DNA of 8,647 nt, taken from the NCBI GenBank assembly GCA_033720695.1, contig JAWWCA010000159.1, positions 1 to 8,647 on the forward strand, given 5' to 3'. The notes beneath the pieces are model-generated. The model searched no databases. It saw only the letters and a program-made list of their open reading frames with translations, and was not told the DNA's origin. Position 1 is the stretch's first letter. Each line of letters starts with the position of its first letter. The position numbers and the translations under genes were made by a program. Shown here piece by piece: positions 1-5,899 of the stretch. This DNA comes from DATGQT01 sp033720695 (GTDB lineage Bacteria; Bacteroidota; Rhodothermia; Rhodothermales; Rubricoccaceae).

Positions 1-771
1 ACGCCCGGCCTGCGCGGAGAGGGAGGGCGCACCGTTCGTCCCCTCCCGCACGCTGAACGGCACGCGGCCGCCGTAGGTCCGCCGGAGGTGCTCGTCCGTG
101 AACACCTCGGCCACCGGCCCGGCGGCGATGCGGCGGACGTTCAGCAGCAGCACCCAGTCGAAGTACTCGGGGACGGTGGGGAGGTCGTGGTGGACGACGA
201 GGACCGTCTTGCCGTCGGCGCGGAGCGTCTGGAGGAGGGTGACGATGGCCTTCTCGGTCGTCGCGTCGACGCCCTGGAACGGCTCGTCCATGAAGTAGAC
301 GTCGGCGTCCTGGACGAGGGCGCGGGCGAGGAAGACGCGCTGCTGCTGGCCGCCGGAGAGCTGGGCGATCTGGCGGCCGGCGAAGTCGCTCATCCCGACC
401 TGCGCCAGCGCCTCGCGCGCCCGCGCGCGCTCGGCGGCGCCGGGGCGGCGGAGCCACCCGAGGCGGCCGTAGGTCCCCATCGTCACGACGTCGAGCACGC
501 TCGTCGGGAAGTCCCAGTCGACGCTGCCGCGCTGGGGGACGTAGGCGACGCGCCTCCGCTGCGCCGCGTAGGGGGCGCCGTGGACGAGGACGCGGCCGGC
601 CGACGGGGTCACGAGCCCGAGGACCGCCTTGATGAGGGTGGTCTTCCCCGCCCCGTTCGGCCCGACGATCGCCATGAGGATCCCCTCCGGTACCTGGAGG
701 TCCACGTCCCACAGCACCGGCTGGTCCCGGTAGGCCACGGTGAGGTCGGCGACGTCGACGGCGTAGGGCAT
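1..771 (-). CDS. Metal (Mn/Zn/Fe) ABC transporter ATP-binding protein, 3' end cut by window edge
   Basis: This is the cytoplasmic ATPase that powers import of a divalent metal delivered by the TroA-like lipoprotein encoded upstream. The frame is open from ATG at 771 to base 1 (257 codons, no stop), so only the extreme C-terminus is missing; the family is usually about 240-260 residues. Every ABC landmark is visible: Walker A GPNGAGKTT (residues 37-45), a VPQR Q-loop, the signature LSGGQQQR (138-145), Walker B VYFMDEP with D162 and E163, and the H-loop VVHHDL (H194, H195). The TYGG near the end is typical of the MntB/ZnuC/TroB group. The sequence before the ATG is pyrimidine-rich on the coding strand, with no Shine-Dalgarno. 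It lies 191 bp downstream of the lipoprotein gene, a wide gap for an operon and one that holds an inverted-repeat element. The exact metal cannot be read from the ATPase. Permease genes are expected just left of the window. Confidence 0.93.
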   Translation of the reverse strand, partial: MPYAVDVADLTVAYRDQPVLWDVDLQVPEGILMAIVGPNGAGKTTLIKAVLGLVTPSAGRVLVHGAPYAAQRRRVAYVPQRGSVDWDFPTSVLDVVTMGTYGRLGWLRRPGAAERARAREALAQVGMSDFAGRQIAQLSGGQQQRVFLARALVQDADVYFMDEPFQGVDATTEKAIVTLLQTLRADGKTVLVVHHDLPTVPEYFDWVLLLNVRRIAAGPVAEVFTDEHLRRTYGGRVPFSVREGTNGAPSLSAQAGR

Positions 772-781
772 GGGGTGGTGA

Positions 782-817
782 GGGTGGGAGGGGTGGAGGG
801 GTGGAAGGGATGGAGGG
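782..817 (+). other. G-rich tract with a quadruplex-type motif
   Basis: Six runs of three or four G occur on the plus strand (782-784, 786-788, 790-793, 798-801, 807-809, 815-817). The first four are separated by 1, 1 and 4 bases, which fits the G3+N1-7 quadruplex pattern. The tract sits 11-46 bp upstream of the ATPase start codon. The plus strand is the template strand for that gene, so the mRNA leader would be C-rich. Whether it folds or has any effect is unknown; it could simply be low-complexity spacer. Confidence 0.4.
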
Positions 818-833
818 CGACCCCTCTTCATTC

Positions 834-951
834 TGTCATCCTGAGCGGAGCGAGCGCCAGCGAGCGCCGTCGAAGGATCTGTACCGGCTCCGTAGCTCTC
901 TCACAGCAGAGATCCTTCGATTCCGGCCTTCGGCCTCCGCTCAGGATGACA
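834..951. repeat. REP-like 118-bp inverted-repeat element
   Basis: This is a nested inverted repeat in the gap between two minus-strand genes. The outer arms are perfect over 17 bp (834-850, TGTCATCCTGAGCGGAG, against 935-951), and the inner arms are perfect over 11 bp (870-880, TCGAAGGATCT, against 910-920). The left arm carries a tandem 10-mer AGCGAGCGCC at 849-858 and 859-868. The right arm has CGGCCTTCGGCC instead, so the two sides differ between the conserved blocks. The TGTCATCCTGAGCGGAG...TCGAAGGATCT wording is, from memory, that of a dispersed intergenic repeat seen in many high-GC genomes. As RNA it would make a long cruciform-like stem that could shield the upstream mRNA 3' end or reduce readthrough into the ATPase gene. 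It has no coding capacity. Other copies in the genome cannot be checked here. Confidence 0.8.
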
Positions 952-962
952 GGTCGTGGAGG

Positions 963-1943
963 TCATCGCGCGGCGAGGCCGTCGGCGCCAGGCTCGGTGG
1001 CTGCCTGCGGCACGAGCGCGTCCACGATGGTGTTGACGTTGTGGCGGATCATCCCCTCGTAGGTCTCGGCACCCGTGCCGGGGCCGCCGAGGGCGTCGGA
1101 GTAGAGGCTGCCGCCGATGCGGACGTTGAAGCCGCGCGCCCGCACGGCCTCCTGCACCGCCTCGATCGAGCGGGGCGAGATGCTCGACTCGACGAACATC
1201 GCCGGGATGCGCCGCTCGGCGACGAACCGCGCCAGCTCCTGGACGTCGGCCGTGCCGGCCTCCGTGGCCGTCGAGATGCCCTGGAGGCCGCGGACGTCGA
1301 AGCCGTAGGCGTCGCCGAAGTAGTTGAAGGCGTCGTGGGCGGTGACGAGGACGCGCTGGCCCTCCGGCACCTCGGCCACGCGGCCGCGCACCCAGCGGTC
1401 GAGCGCGTCGAGCCGGGCGGTGTAGGCGGCGAGGCGCTGGCGGTAGCCCTCCGCGTGCGTGGTGTCGAGCGCGGCGAGGCGGTCGGCGACGGCCCCGGCG
1501 GCGGCCTTCCAGCGCTGCACGTCCATCCAGACGTGCGGGTCGTAGTTGCCCTCGAACTCGGGCGGCGCGAGCAGGCGGGCCTCCGGCACGGCCTCGGCCA
1601 CGGCCTCGGCGGCGATGCCCTGCCCCTCCACCTGCTCCAGCACCTCGGCCATCTTGCCCTCCAGGTGGAGGCCGTTGAAGAAGATGACGTCGGCGCCCGT
1701 CATGCGCGTCACGTCCCCCTCGGTCGGGCGGTAGAGGTGGGGGTCCACGTTCGGCCCCATCAGCCCCTCGACGACCACGCGCTCGCCGCCGATCTCGCGG
1801 ACGAGGTCGGCCACCATGCTCGTCGTGGCGACGGCGCGGACGGTCCGCTCCGAGAGGTCGCCCCGGTCGGCCGGCCCGTTCGCGCAGCCGGCGAGGCCGA
1901 GGGCCAGAGCGATACACGCGGTACGCAGCAGAGTCATGCTCAT
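963..1943 (-). CDS. TroA-like metal-binding lipoprotein (Mn/Zn/Fe ABC transporter substrate-binding protein)
   Basis: This protein captures a divalent metal in the periplasm and hands it to the ABC permease. It has 326 residues. The signal sequence ends in the lipobox LAGC, giving Cys20 as the lipidated residue. The cluster A-1 fold is marked by VDPHLYRPTEGD (H69), NYDPHVWMD (H137), VTAHDAFNYFG (H203) and YSDALG (D283). That is the His-His-His-Asp set of TroA/ZnuA-type proteins; PsaA-type proteins have Glu at the third site. The His-rich loop typical of ZnuA is absent. QGISTATEAG followed by FVESSISPRS is also family-typical. I chose ATG at 1943 because it overlaps the regulator's stop as ATGA and gives a proper lipoprotein signal. 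A second Met two codons in (1937) is possible. The frame stays open upstream to 2345, but that part is shadow of the regulator gene. Being co-encoded with a MntR/DtxR regulator favours Mn or Fe over Zn, as an inference. Confidence 0.93.
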   Translation of the reverse strand: MSMTLLRTACIALALGLAGCANGPADRGDLSERTVRAVATTSMVADLVREIGGERVVVEGLMGPNVDPHLYRPTEGDVTRMTGADVIFFNGLHLEGKMAEVLEQVEGQGIAAEAVAEAVPEARLLAPPEFEGNYDPHVWMDVQRWKAAAGAVADRLAALDTTHAEGYRQRLAAYTARLDALDRWVRGRVAEVPEGQRVLVTAHDAFNYFGDAYGFDVRGLQGISTATEAGTADVQELARFVAERRIPAMFVESSISPRSIEAVQEAVRARGFNVRIGGSLYSDALGGPGTGAETYEGMIRHNVNTIVDALVPQAATEPGADGLAAR

Positions 1944-2620
1944 CGTTCGACGTCCTTGACGAAGATGTGGGCCGCGGCGCGCTCGCCGACGGCGTACTCG
2001 GCGCCGTCGTGCTCGCCGCCGAGAAGGCGGACGGTGACGGGGCCGTTCTCGTAGGGCGGGCCCTCGGTCACCTCGAAGGGGGTCCCGGGGTAGAGGCCGA
2101 GGCCGCCGACGTAGCGGAGGAGCGCCGCGTCGTGGTCGCTCACCTCGGCGACGACGGCGCGCTCGCCCGCTTCGAGCCGAGCCAGCGGGGGCCAGTCCGG
2201 CTCCTCCAGCTCCAGGTTCGGCGTCGGGATGGGGGCGCCGTGGGGGTCGTTGGTGGGGTGGCCGAGCACCTCGTCCATGCGGGCTTCGAGCGCTTCCGAG
2301 AGCACGTGCTCCCACTTCTCGGCCTCGGCGTGGACCTCGTCCCACGGCACGCCCAGCGCCTCGTGGAGGTAGGTCTCGACGAGGCGGTGGTGCCGGATGA
2401 CCTCGACGGCGATGCGCCGCCCGGCCGCCGTGAGCGCGACGCCCCGGTAGGGCTCGTGGTCCGCGAGGTTCATCTCGGCCAGCTTCTTCACCATCCCCGT
2501 CACCGAGGCCGGCGTGAGGCCGAGCGCCTCGGCGAGGGCCGAGGTGCCGACGGCCTCGCCGCGCCCGATCTCGTAGATCGTTTTGAGGTAGTCCTCGATG
2601 GCCGGGGTGTGAGGGCTCAT
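1940..2620 (-). CDS. DtxR/MntR-family metal-dependent transcriptional regulator with FeoA-like C-terminal domain
   Basis: This is a cytoplasmic metal-sensing repressor. It has 226 residues, the length of DtxR/IdeR rather than of B. subtilis MntR (about 142). The winged HTH covers about residues 7-65 (IEDYLKTIYEI, then LTPASVTGMVKKL and the wing YRGVALTAAG). The dimerisation/metal domain covers about 66-135. An SH3-like FeoA domain covers about 145-222. Aligned by eye to DtxR, the ancillary site is complete (H78, E82, H97). The primary site has D10 where DtxR has M10, E101 where DtxR has C102, and then E104 and H105. Asp and Glu at the two variable places resemble Mn-selective MntR proteins, although MntR's Glu11 is Lys here (K13). 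ATG at 2620 starts the conserved helix without extension. It is the first gene of the metal-import operon and is divergent from a thioredoxin/TonB-receptor pair, with putative operators between. Autoregulation is inferred. Confidence 0.93.
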   Translation of the reverse strand: MSPHTPAIEDYLKTIYEIGRGEAVGTSALAEALGLTPASVTGMVKKLAEMNLADHEPYRGVALTAAGRRIAVEVIRHHRLVETYLHEALGVPWDEVHAEAEKWEHVLSEALEARMDEVLGHPTNDPHGAPIPTPNLELEEPDWPPLARLEAGERAVVAEVSDHDAALLRYVGGLGLYPGTPFEVTEGPPYENGPVTVRLLGGEHDGAEYAVGERAAAHIFVKDVER

Positions 2621-2648
2621 GCGGGGGTGGAGTGAGGGCTGACCTGAA

Positions 2649-2664
2649 TTTAGGCTTGACGAAA
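2649..2664. promoter_or_regulatory. Putative DtxR/MntR operator, copy 1
   Basis: TTTAGGCTTGACGAAA matches the second copy at 2678-2693 in 14 of 16 positions. It is pseudo-palindromic: TTT at one end mirrors AAA at the other, and the inner G and C positions are symmetric, as expected for a homodimeric winged-helix protein. TTAGG is also the half-site wording of known DtxR/IdeR boxes (TTAGGTTAG...). It overlaps the candidate -33 element of the rightward promoter and the candidate leftward -7. Assignment to the adjacent regulator is an inference. Confidence 0.5.
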
Positions 2665-2677
2665 CCCGAACGCCAGG

Positions 2678-2693
2678 TTTAGGTTAGACGAAA
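2678..2693. promoter_or_regulatory. Putative DtxR/MntR operator, copy 2
   Basis: TTTAGGTTAGACGAAA is a near-exact repeat of 2649-2664, 29 bp downstream (about 2.8 helical turns). It contains TTAGGTTAG, identical to the half-site of the classical DtxR/IdeR box. It covers the candidate rightward -7 element and ends 3 bp before the thioredoxin start codon, so a bound repressor would block transcription directly. Confidence 0.52.
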
Positions 2694-2696
2694 GTC

Positions 2697-3146
2697 ATGA
2701 TTCGCTGTTCCATTGTCCTCGTGCTCGCCCTCGTCGGCGCCGCCGCGGCGCAGCCGGCGCAGGCGTGGCGCACGCTCCCCGAGGCCCTCGCCCTCGCCCA
2801 AGCCGATGCGCGGCCGGCGCTGGTCTACGTACAAGCGGCGTGGTGCGGGCCGTGCCGACGGCTCGAACGCGAGACGTTCACGGACCCCACCGTGTCCGCC
2901 GCCCTCAACCGATTCGCCCTCGCCCGTCTCACGGTCGATGACCGCGACCGGGTGCAGGTGGTGGGGCCGTACCGGCTCTCGGAAGCGGAGTGGGCCGCAC
3001 GGCTGGGCGCCGACGCCACGCCCACGCTCGTCCTCCTCGCCCCCGATGGCGCCGTCCTCGGCCGCCACACCGGCTTCCTCCCCCCCAGCGGCCTCCTCCC
3101 CCTCCTCGCGGCCGCCCTCGCCGACGCATCCTCCGACGCCCCATGA
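2697..3146 (+). CDS. Secreted thioredoxin-like protein (WCGPC)
   Basis: This is a 149-residue protein of the Thioredoxin_7/thioredoxin-like type. It starts with a signal peptide (about residues 1-23, ending AQA) and so should act in the periplasm. The redox motif WCGPC lies at residues 49-53 (C50, C53), after a beta strand LVYVQAA. The cis-proline motif TPT (P109) and a following LVLLAPDG strand complete the fold. ERETFTDPTVSAALNRF after the active site is typical of the Thioredoxin_7/DUF255-like group, which reduces or isomerises disulfides. No conventional ribosome-binding site precedes the ATG, and the putative repressor box ends 3 bp upstream. The stop overlaps the next start as ATGA, so it is translationally coupled to the TonB receptor. 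That pairing, together with the CxxC in the receptor plug, suggests the receptor or its cargo as a redox client. This is an inference. Confidence 0.87.
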   Translation: MIRCSIVLVLALVGAAAAQPAQAWRTLPEALALAQADARPALVYVQAAWCGPCRRLERETFTDPTVSAALNRFALARLTVDDRDRVQVVGPYRLSEAEWAARLGADATPTLVLLAPDGAVLGRHTGFLPPSGLLPLLAAALADASSDAP

Positions 3147-5410
3147 GCCGCCCCTTCCTCGTCGCCGCCTGCTTGCTCGCTGCCGGGGCCAACGCCCAGA
3201 CGGTCGAGGGCACCGTCACGTCGGGCGGGGCGCCCGTGCCGCTGGCCTCGGTCCGAATCTCCGGGACCACGCTGGGCACAGCCGCCGACGCTGAGGGGCG
3301 GTTCCGCCTCACGCTCCCCGAGCCCGGCGCCTACCCCATCGCCGTCTCGGCCGTCGGCTACGAGCCGGCCGAGCGCGAGGTCCGGGCCCGGCCCGGCGAG
3401 GTCGTCCGCCTCGACCTCGACCTAGCCGTCGCGACGTACGAGGCGGGGGCGGTCGTGGTCACGGGCACGCTGCAGCAGATGGCCGTCCGCGACTCGCCGG
3501 TGAAGGTGGACGTGCTGCCGTCGCGCTTCCTCGAGACGACGCCGTCGTCGAACGTGATGGATGCCGTCGAGCGCGTCAACGGGCTAACCCAGCAGATCGA
3601 CTGCGGCGTCTGCTACACCAACAACATCCGGATCAACGGGATCGAGGGGCCGAACACGGCCGTGCTCGTGGACGGGATGCCGGTGATGTCGAGCCTCGCG
3701 ACGGTCTACGGCCTCAACGGGATCTCGCCCATCCTCATCCGCCAGGTCGAGGTGGTCAAGGGGCCGATGTCGACGCTCTACGGCTCCGAGGCCCTCGGCG
3801 GCGTCGTCAACATCCTGACGAAGGACCCGGCCACGGCCCCGCGCCTCTCGGCGAACGTGTTCTCGACGACGCACGCCGAGAGGTCGGCCGAGGTGGCCGC
3901 CGTGCCGCTGCGCGGCCGGACGAGCGCGCTCCTCTCGGCCACGCTCTTCCACGTCTCGGACTACCACGACCGCAACGGCGACGCCTTCTCGGACCGCCCC
4001 TTCGAGACGCGCCTCGCCCTCTTCGGCAAGGCCACGCGCGCCGACGCCCGCGGGTTCGAGCGGGCGAGCCTCGTCGGCAAGGTCTACGTCGAGGACCGCG
4101 CCGCCGGCGTCGAGTCGTTCCTCGCCGACCCCGACGGGCTCCGGGGCTCCTCGACGGTCTACGGCGAGAGCATCGTCACGCGCCGTGCCGAGCTGCTGGG
4201 CACGCTCACCCTCCGCCCCGACCTCCGCCTCCAGGCCGCGGGCAGCGTCCACGACCAGGACTCGTTCTACGGCGACGCCGAGTACGTCGCCCGTCAGGAC
4301 GACGGGTTCGCCCAGCTCGTCTGGACCCCGGCCACCGGGGGCACCGCGCTCGACGGCCACCACCTCCTGGTCGGCGCCGCCCTCCGCGCGACGCGCTACG
4401 ACGACGGCTCCGCCGCGACGGGCCTCTACGACGACGCGGGCGTGCTCCTCGAGAACCGCCCCGATACGCGCGTCGTCCCCGGACTCTTCGTCCAGGACGA
4501 CTGGGCCGTGAGCCCGCGGGTCCGCCTCCTCGGCGGCCTCCGCGCCGACGTCCAGCCCGGCTACGGGCTCATCCCCTCGCCCCGCGCCGCCCTCAAGTGG
4601 CAGCCGGCCGAGACCACGACGGCCCGGCTCAACGTGGGCACCGGCTTCCGCGTCGTCAACCTGTTCACCGAGGACCACGCCGCCTACACCGGCGGGCGCG
4701 CCACGCTCGTCCTCGAAGACCTCGCGCCGGAGCGGAGCGTGAGCGTGACGGCCAGCCTCCAGCAGATCCTCGGGCGCCAGGCCCCCGTGACCGTCGACCT
4801 CGACGCCTTCTGGACCCGGTTCTCGAACAAGATCGAGCCGGACTACGCGGTGCCCGGCGAGATCCGCTACGCCAACCTCGACGGCTCGGCCACGACGCGC
4901 GGCGTCGCGCTCCAGCTCCAGGGCACGGTCGCCCGGAGCCTCCGGTACACCCTCGGCGGCACGCTCCTCGACGTGGTCGTGGAGGAGGGCGGCGAGACGC
5001 GCCCGCTCGAGTTCGCACCCGACTACCAGGGCACCGCCACCGTCACGTGGGAGGCGCCCGCGGGCTTCGCCCTCGACTACACCGCCCGCCTCGTCGGGCC
5101 GATGGCGCTGCCGCCGTACGACGACGCCACGCGCGCCGCCTACGAGGCCGCGACGGGCGCCCCCCTCCGCGCCGAGTCGCCGACGTACACCGTCCACAAC
5201 GTCCAGCTCACCCGTGACGTCGCGCTCGGGGGGCGGCTGGCCCAGGTCTACGTCGCCGTCGAGAACGTCTTCGGATACAAGCAGTCGAGCCCGCTCGTCG
5301 GGTTCTACGACGGGACGCCCGGCTTCGGCGAGACGTTCGACACGGCCTACGTCTACGGTCCCATCGAGGGGCGCCACGTCGGCGCCGGCCTCCGGCTCAC
5401 GCTGCCCTGA
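3143..5410 (+). CDS. TonB-dependent outer-membrane receptor with carboxypeptidase-regulatory-like domain and CxxC plug
   Basis: This 755-residue active transporter sits in the outer membrane and is energised by TonB. A signal peptide (about 1-18, AGANA then Q) is followed by a CarboxypepD-regulatory-like beta-sandwich (about 20-97, VEGTVTSGGAPVPLASV...AVGYEP) and a TonB-box-like VVVTGT (104-109). The plug spans about 115-227, with INGIEGPNTAVLVDGMP, VEVVKGP (202-208) and LYGSEALGGVVNI (212-224). The rest, about 240-755, is the barrel. The plug carries C154-G-V-C157 directly before the INGIEG loop, an unusual paired cysteine. The last residues are RLTLP instead of the usual terminal aromatic. 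ATG at 3143 is chosen because it overlaps the thioredoxin stop and gives a clean signal peptide; the open frame upstream to 2990 is shadow. Its place opposite a metal repressor suggests import of a metal or metallophore. The substrate cannot be read from the sequence. Confidence 0.94.
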   Translation: MSRPFLVAACLLAAGANAQTVEGTVTSGGAPVPLASVRISGTTLGTAADAEGRFRLTLPEPGAYPIAVSAVGYEPAEREVRARPGEVVRLDLDLAVATYEAGAVVVTGTLQQMAVRDSPVKVDVLPSRFLETTPSSNVMDAVERVNGLTQQIDCGVCYTNNIRINGIEGPNTAVLVDGMPVMSSLATVYGLNGISPILIRQVEVVKGPMSTLYGSEALGGVVNILTKDPATAPRLSANVFSTTHAERSAEVAAVPLRGRTSALLSATLFHVSDYHDRNGDAFSDRPFETRLALFGKATRADARGFERASLVGKVYVEDRAAGVESFLADPDGLRGSSTVYGESIVTRRAELLGTLTLRPDLRLQAAGSVHDQDSFYGDAEYVARQDDGFAQLVWTPATGGTALDGHHLLVGAALRATRYDDGSAATGLYDDAGVLLENRPDTRVVPGLFVQDDWAVSPRVRLLGGLRADVQPGYGLIPSPRAALKWQPAETTTARLNVGTGFRVVNLFTEDHAAYTGGRATLVLEDLAPERSVSVTASLQQILGRQAPVTVDLDAFWTRFSNKIEPDYAVPGEIRYANLDGSATTRGVALQLQGTVARSLRYTLGGTLLDVVVEEGGETRPLEFAPDYQGTATVTWEAPAGFALDYTARLVGPMALPPYDDATRAAYEAATGAPLRAESPTYTVHNVQLTRDVALGGRLAQVYVAVENVFGYKQSSPLVGFYDGTPGFGETFDTAYVYGPIEGRHVGAGLRLTLP

Positions 5411-5451
5411 GCGCCGCCGTTTCCTCCGCGCGCACGTCCATCACCTCCGCC

Positions 5452-5880
5452 ATGCCAGACCTCCGCCCCTTCCACATCGCCTTCCCCGTCCATGACCTCG
5501 ACGCGGCGCGACGCTTCTACGGGGACGTGCTCGGCTGCCCCGAGGGCCGCAGCACCGACACGTGGATCGACTTCGACCTGTACGGCCACCAGATCGTCGC
5601 CCACCACCAACCGCCGGCCACCGAGGAGCCGCCCACGCACCACAACGTCGTGGACGGCCACGACGTGCCGATCCCGCACTTCGGCGTCGTGCTCCGCATG
5701 GACGACTGGAAAGCGCTCCGGGACCGGCTGATCGAAGCGGAGGTCCCCTTCGTCATCGAGCCCTACATCCGGTTCGAAGGCGAGCCGGGCGAGCAGGCGA
5801 CGATGTTCTTCCTCGACCCCTCGGGCAACGCGCTCGAGTTCAAGGCCTTCGAGGATCTGCGGCAGCTCTTCGCGACCTAG
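5452..5880 (+). CDS. VOC-superfamily protein, COG3565-like (predicted extradiol dioxygenase/glyoxalase fold)
   Basis: This is a small cytoplasmic metalloenzyme of 142 residues with the vicinal-oxygen-chelate fold of paired beta-alpha-beta-beta-beta units. The three expected metal ligands are visible: H8 in FHIAFPV, H76 in PIPHFGVVL, and E129 in the C-terminal motif FLDPSGNALEF. ARRFYGDVLGCPEGRS, WIDFDLYGHQIVAH and PGEQATMFFLDPSGN match what I remember of COG3565, a group predicted to be dioxygenases but of unknown substrate. It has no signal peptide. It begins 41 bp after the receptor gene on the same strand, with no obvious terminator between, so it may be cotranscribed with the receptor. 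No functional link to metal uptake is evident. ATG at 5452 is preceded by pyrimidine-rich sequence without a Shine-Dalgarno. Confidence 0.88.
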   Translation: MPDLRPFHIAFPVHDLDAARRFYGDVLGCPEGRSTDTWIDFDLYGHQIVAHHQPPATEEPPTHHNVVDGHDVPIPHFGVVLRMDDWKALRDRLIEAEVPFVIEPYIRFEGEPGEQATMFFLDPSGNALEFKAFEDLRQLFAT

Positions 5881-5899
5881 ACCGGTCGACGGGGGCCCC

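Larger units (their letters stand above)
2621..2696. promoter_or_regulatory. Divergent control region between regulator and thioredoxin/receptor genes
   Basis: This 76-bp spacer is visibly more AT-rich than its surroundings from about 2645 to 2696. It must hold the promoters for both directions. Rightward, TTG at 2656-2658 lies 21 bp before TAGGTTAG at 2680-2687, a 7-of-8 match to the Bacteroidota -7 element TAnnTTTG at a plausible distance. That would put the transcript start only a few bases from the ATG at 2697, so the mRNA may be nearly leaderless. Leftward, TAAATTCA on the minus strand (2652-2645) is a weaker -7 candidate with no clear -33 partner. Both candidates overlap the repeated 16-mers described separately. 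Confidence 0.45.

Noticed and set aside
801..2054. Long plus-strand open frame across the lipoprotein gene
   Set aside because: Antisense shadow: the product is low-complexity, rich in Arg/Ala/Val/Gly and His, and the minus strand carries a complete TroA-like protein with all metal ligands.
1944..2345. N-terminal extension of the lipoprotein frame
   Set aside because: The extra 134 residues are Arg/Pro-rich, lie wholly inside the regulator gene in another frame, and would bury the lipoprotein signal.
2990..3142. N-terminal extension of the TonB receptor frame
   Set aside because: The extension overlaps the thioredoxin gene, is Arg/Pro-rich, and would precede a good signal peptide that starts at 3143.
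3584..5377. Long minus-strand open frame (597 codons) opposite the TonB receptor
   Set aside because: It is a mirror of the receptor gene's codon pattern in GC-rich DNA, with a low-complexity, Arg/Val/Glu/Gly-rich product and no domain; the receptor frame has clear motifs throughout.
5881..5899. GGGGGCCCC between the converging VOC and DUF2911 stops as a terminator
   Set aside because: The self-complementary core is only 8 bp with no room for a loop and no T-tract.
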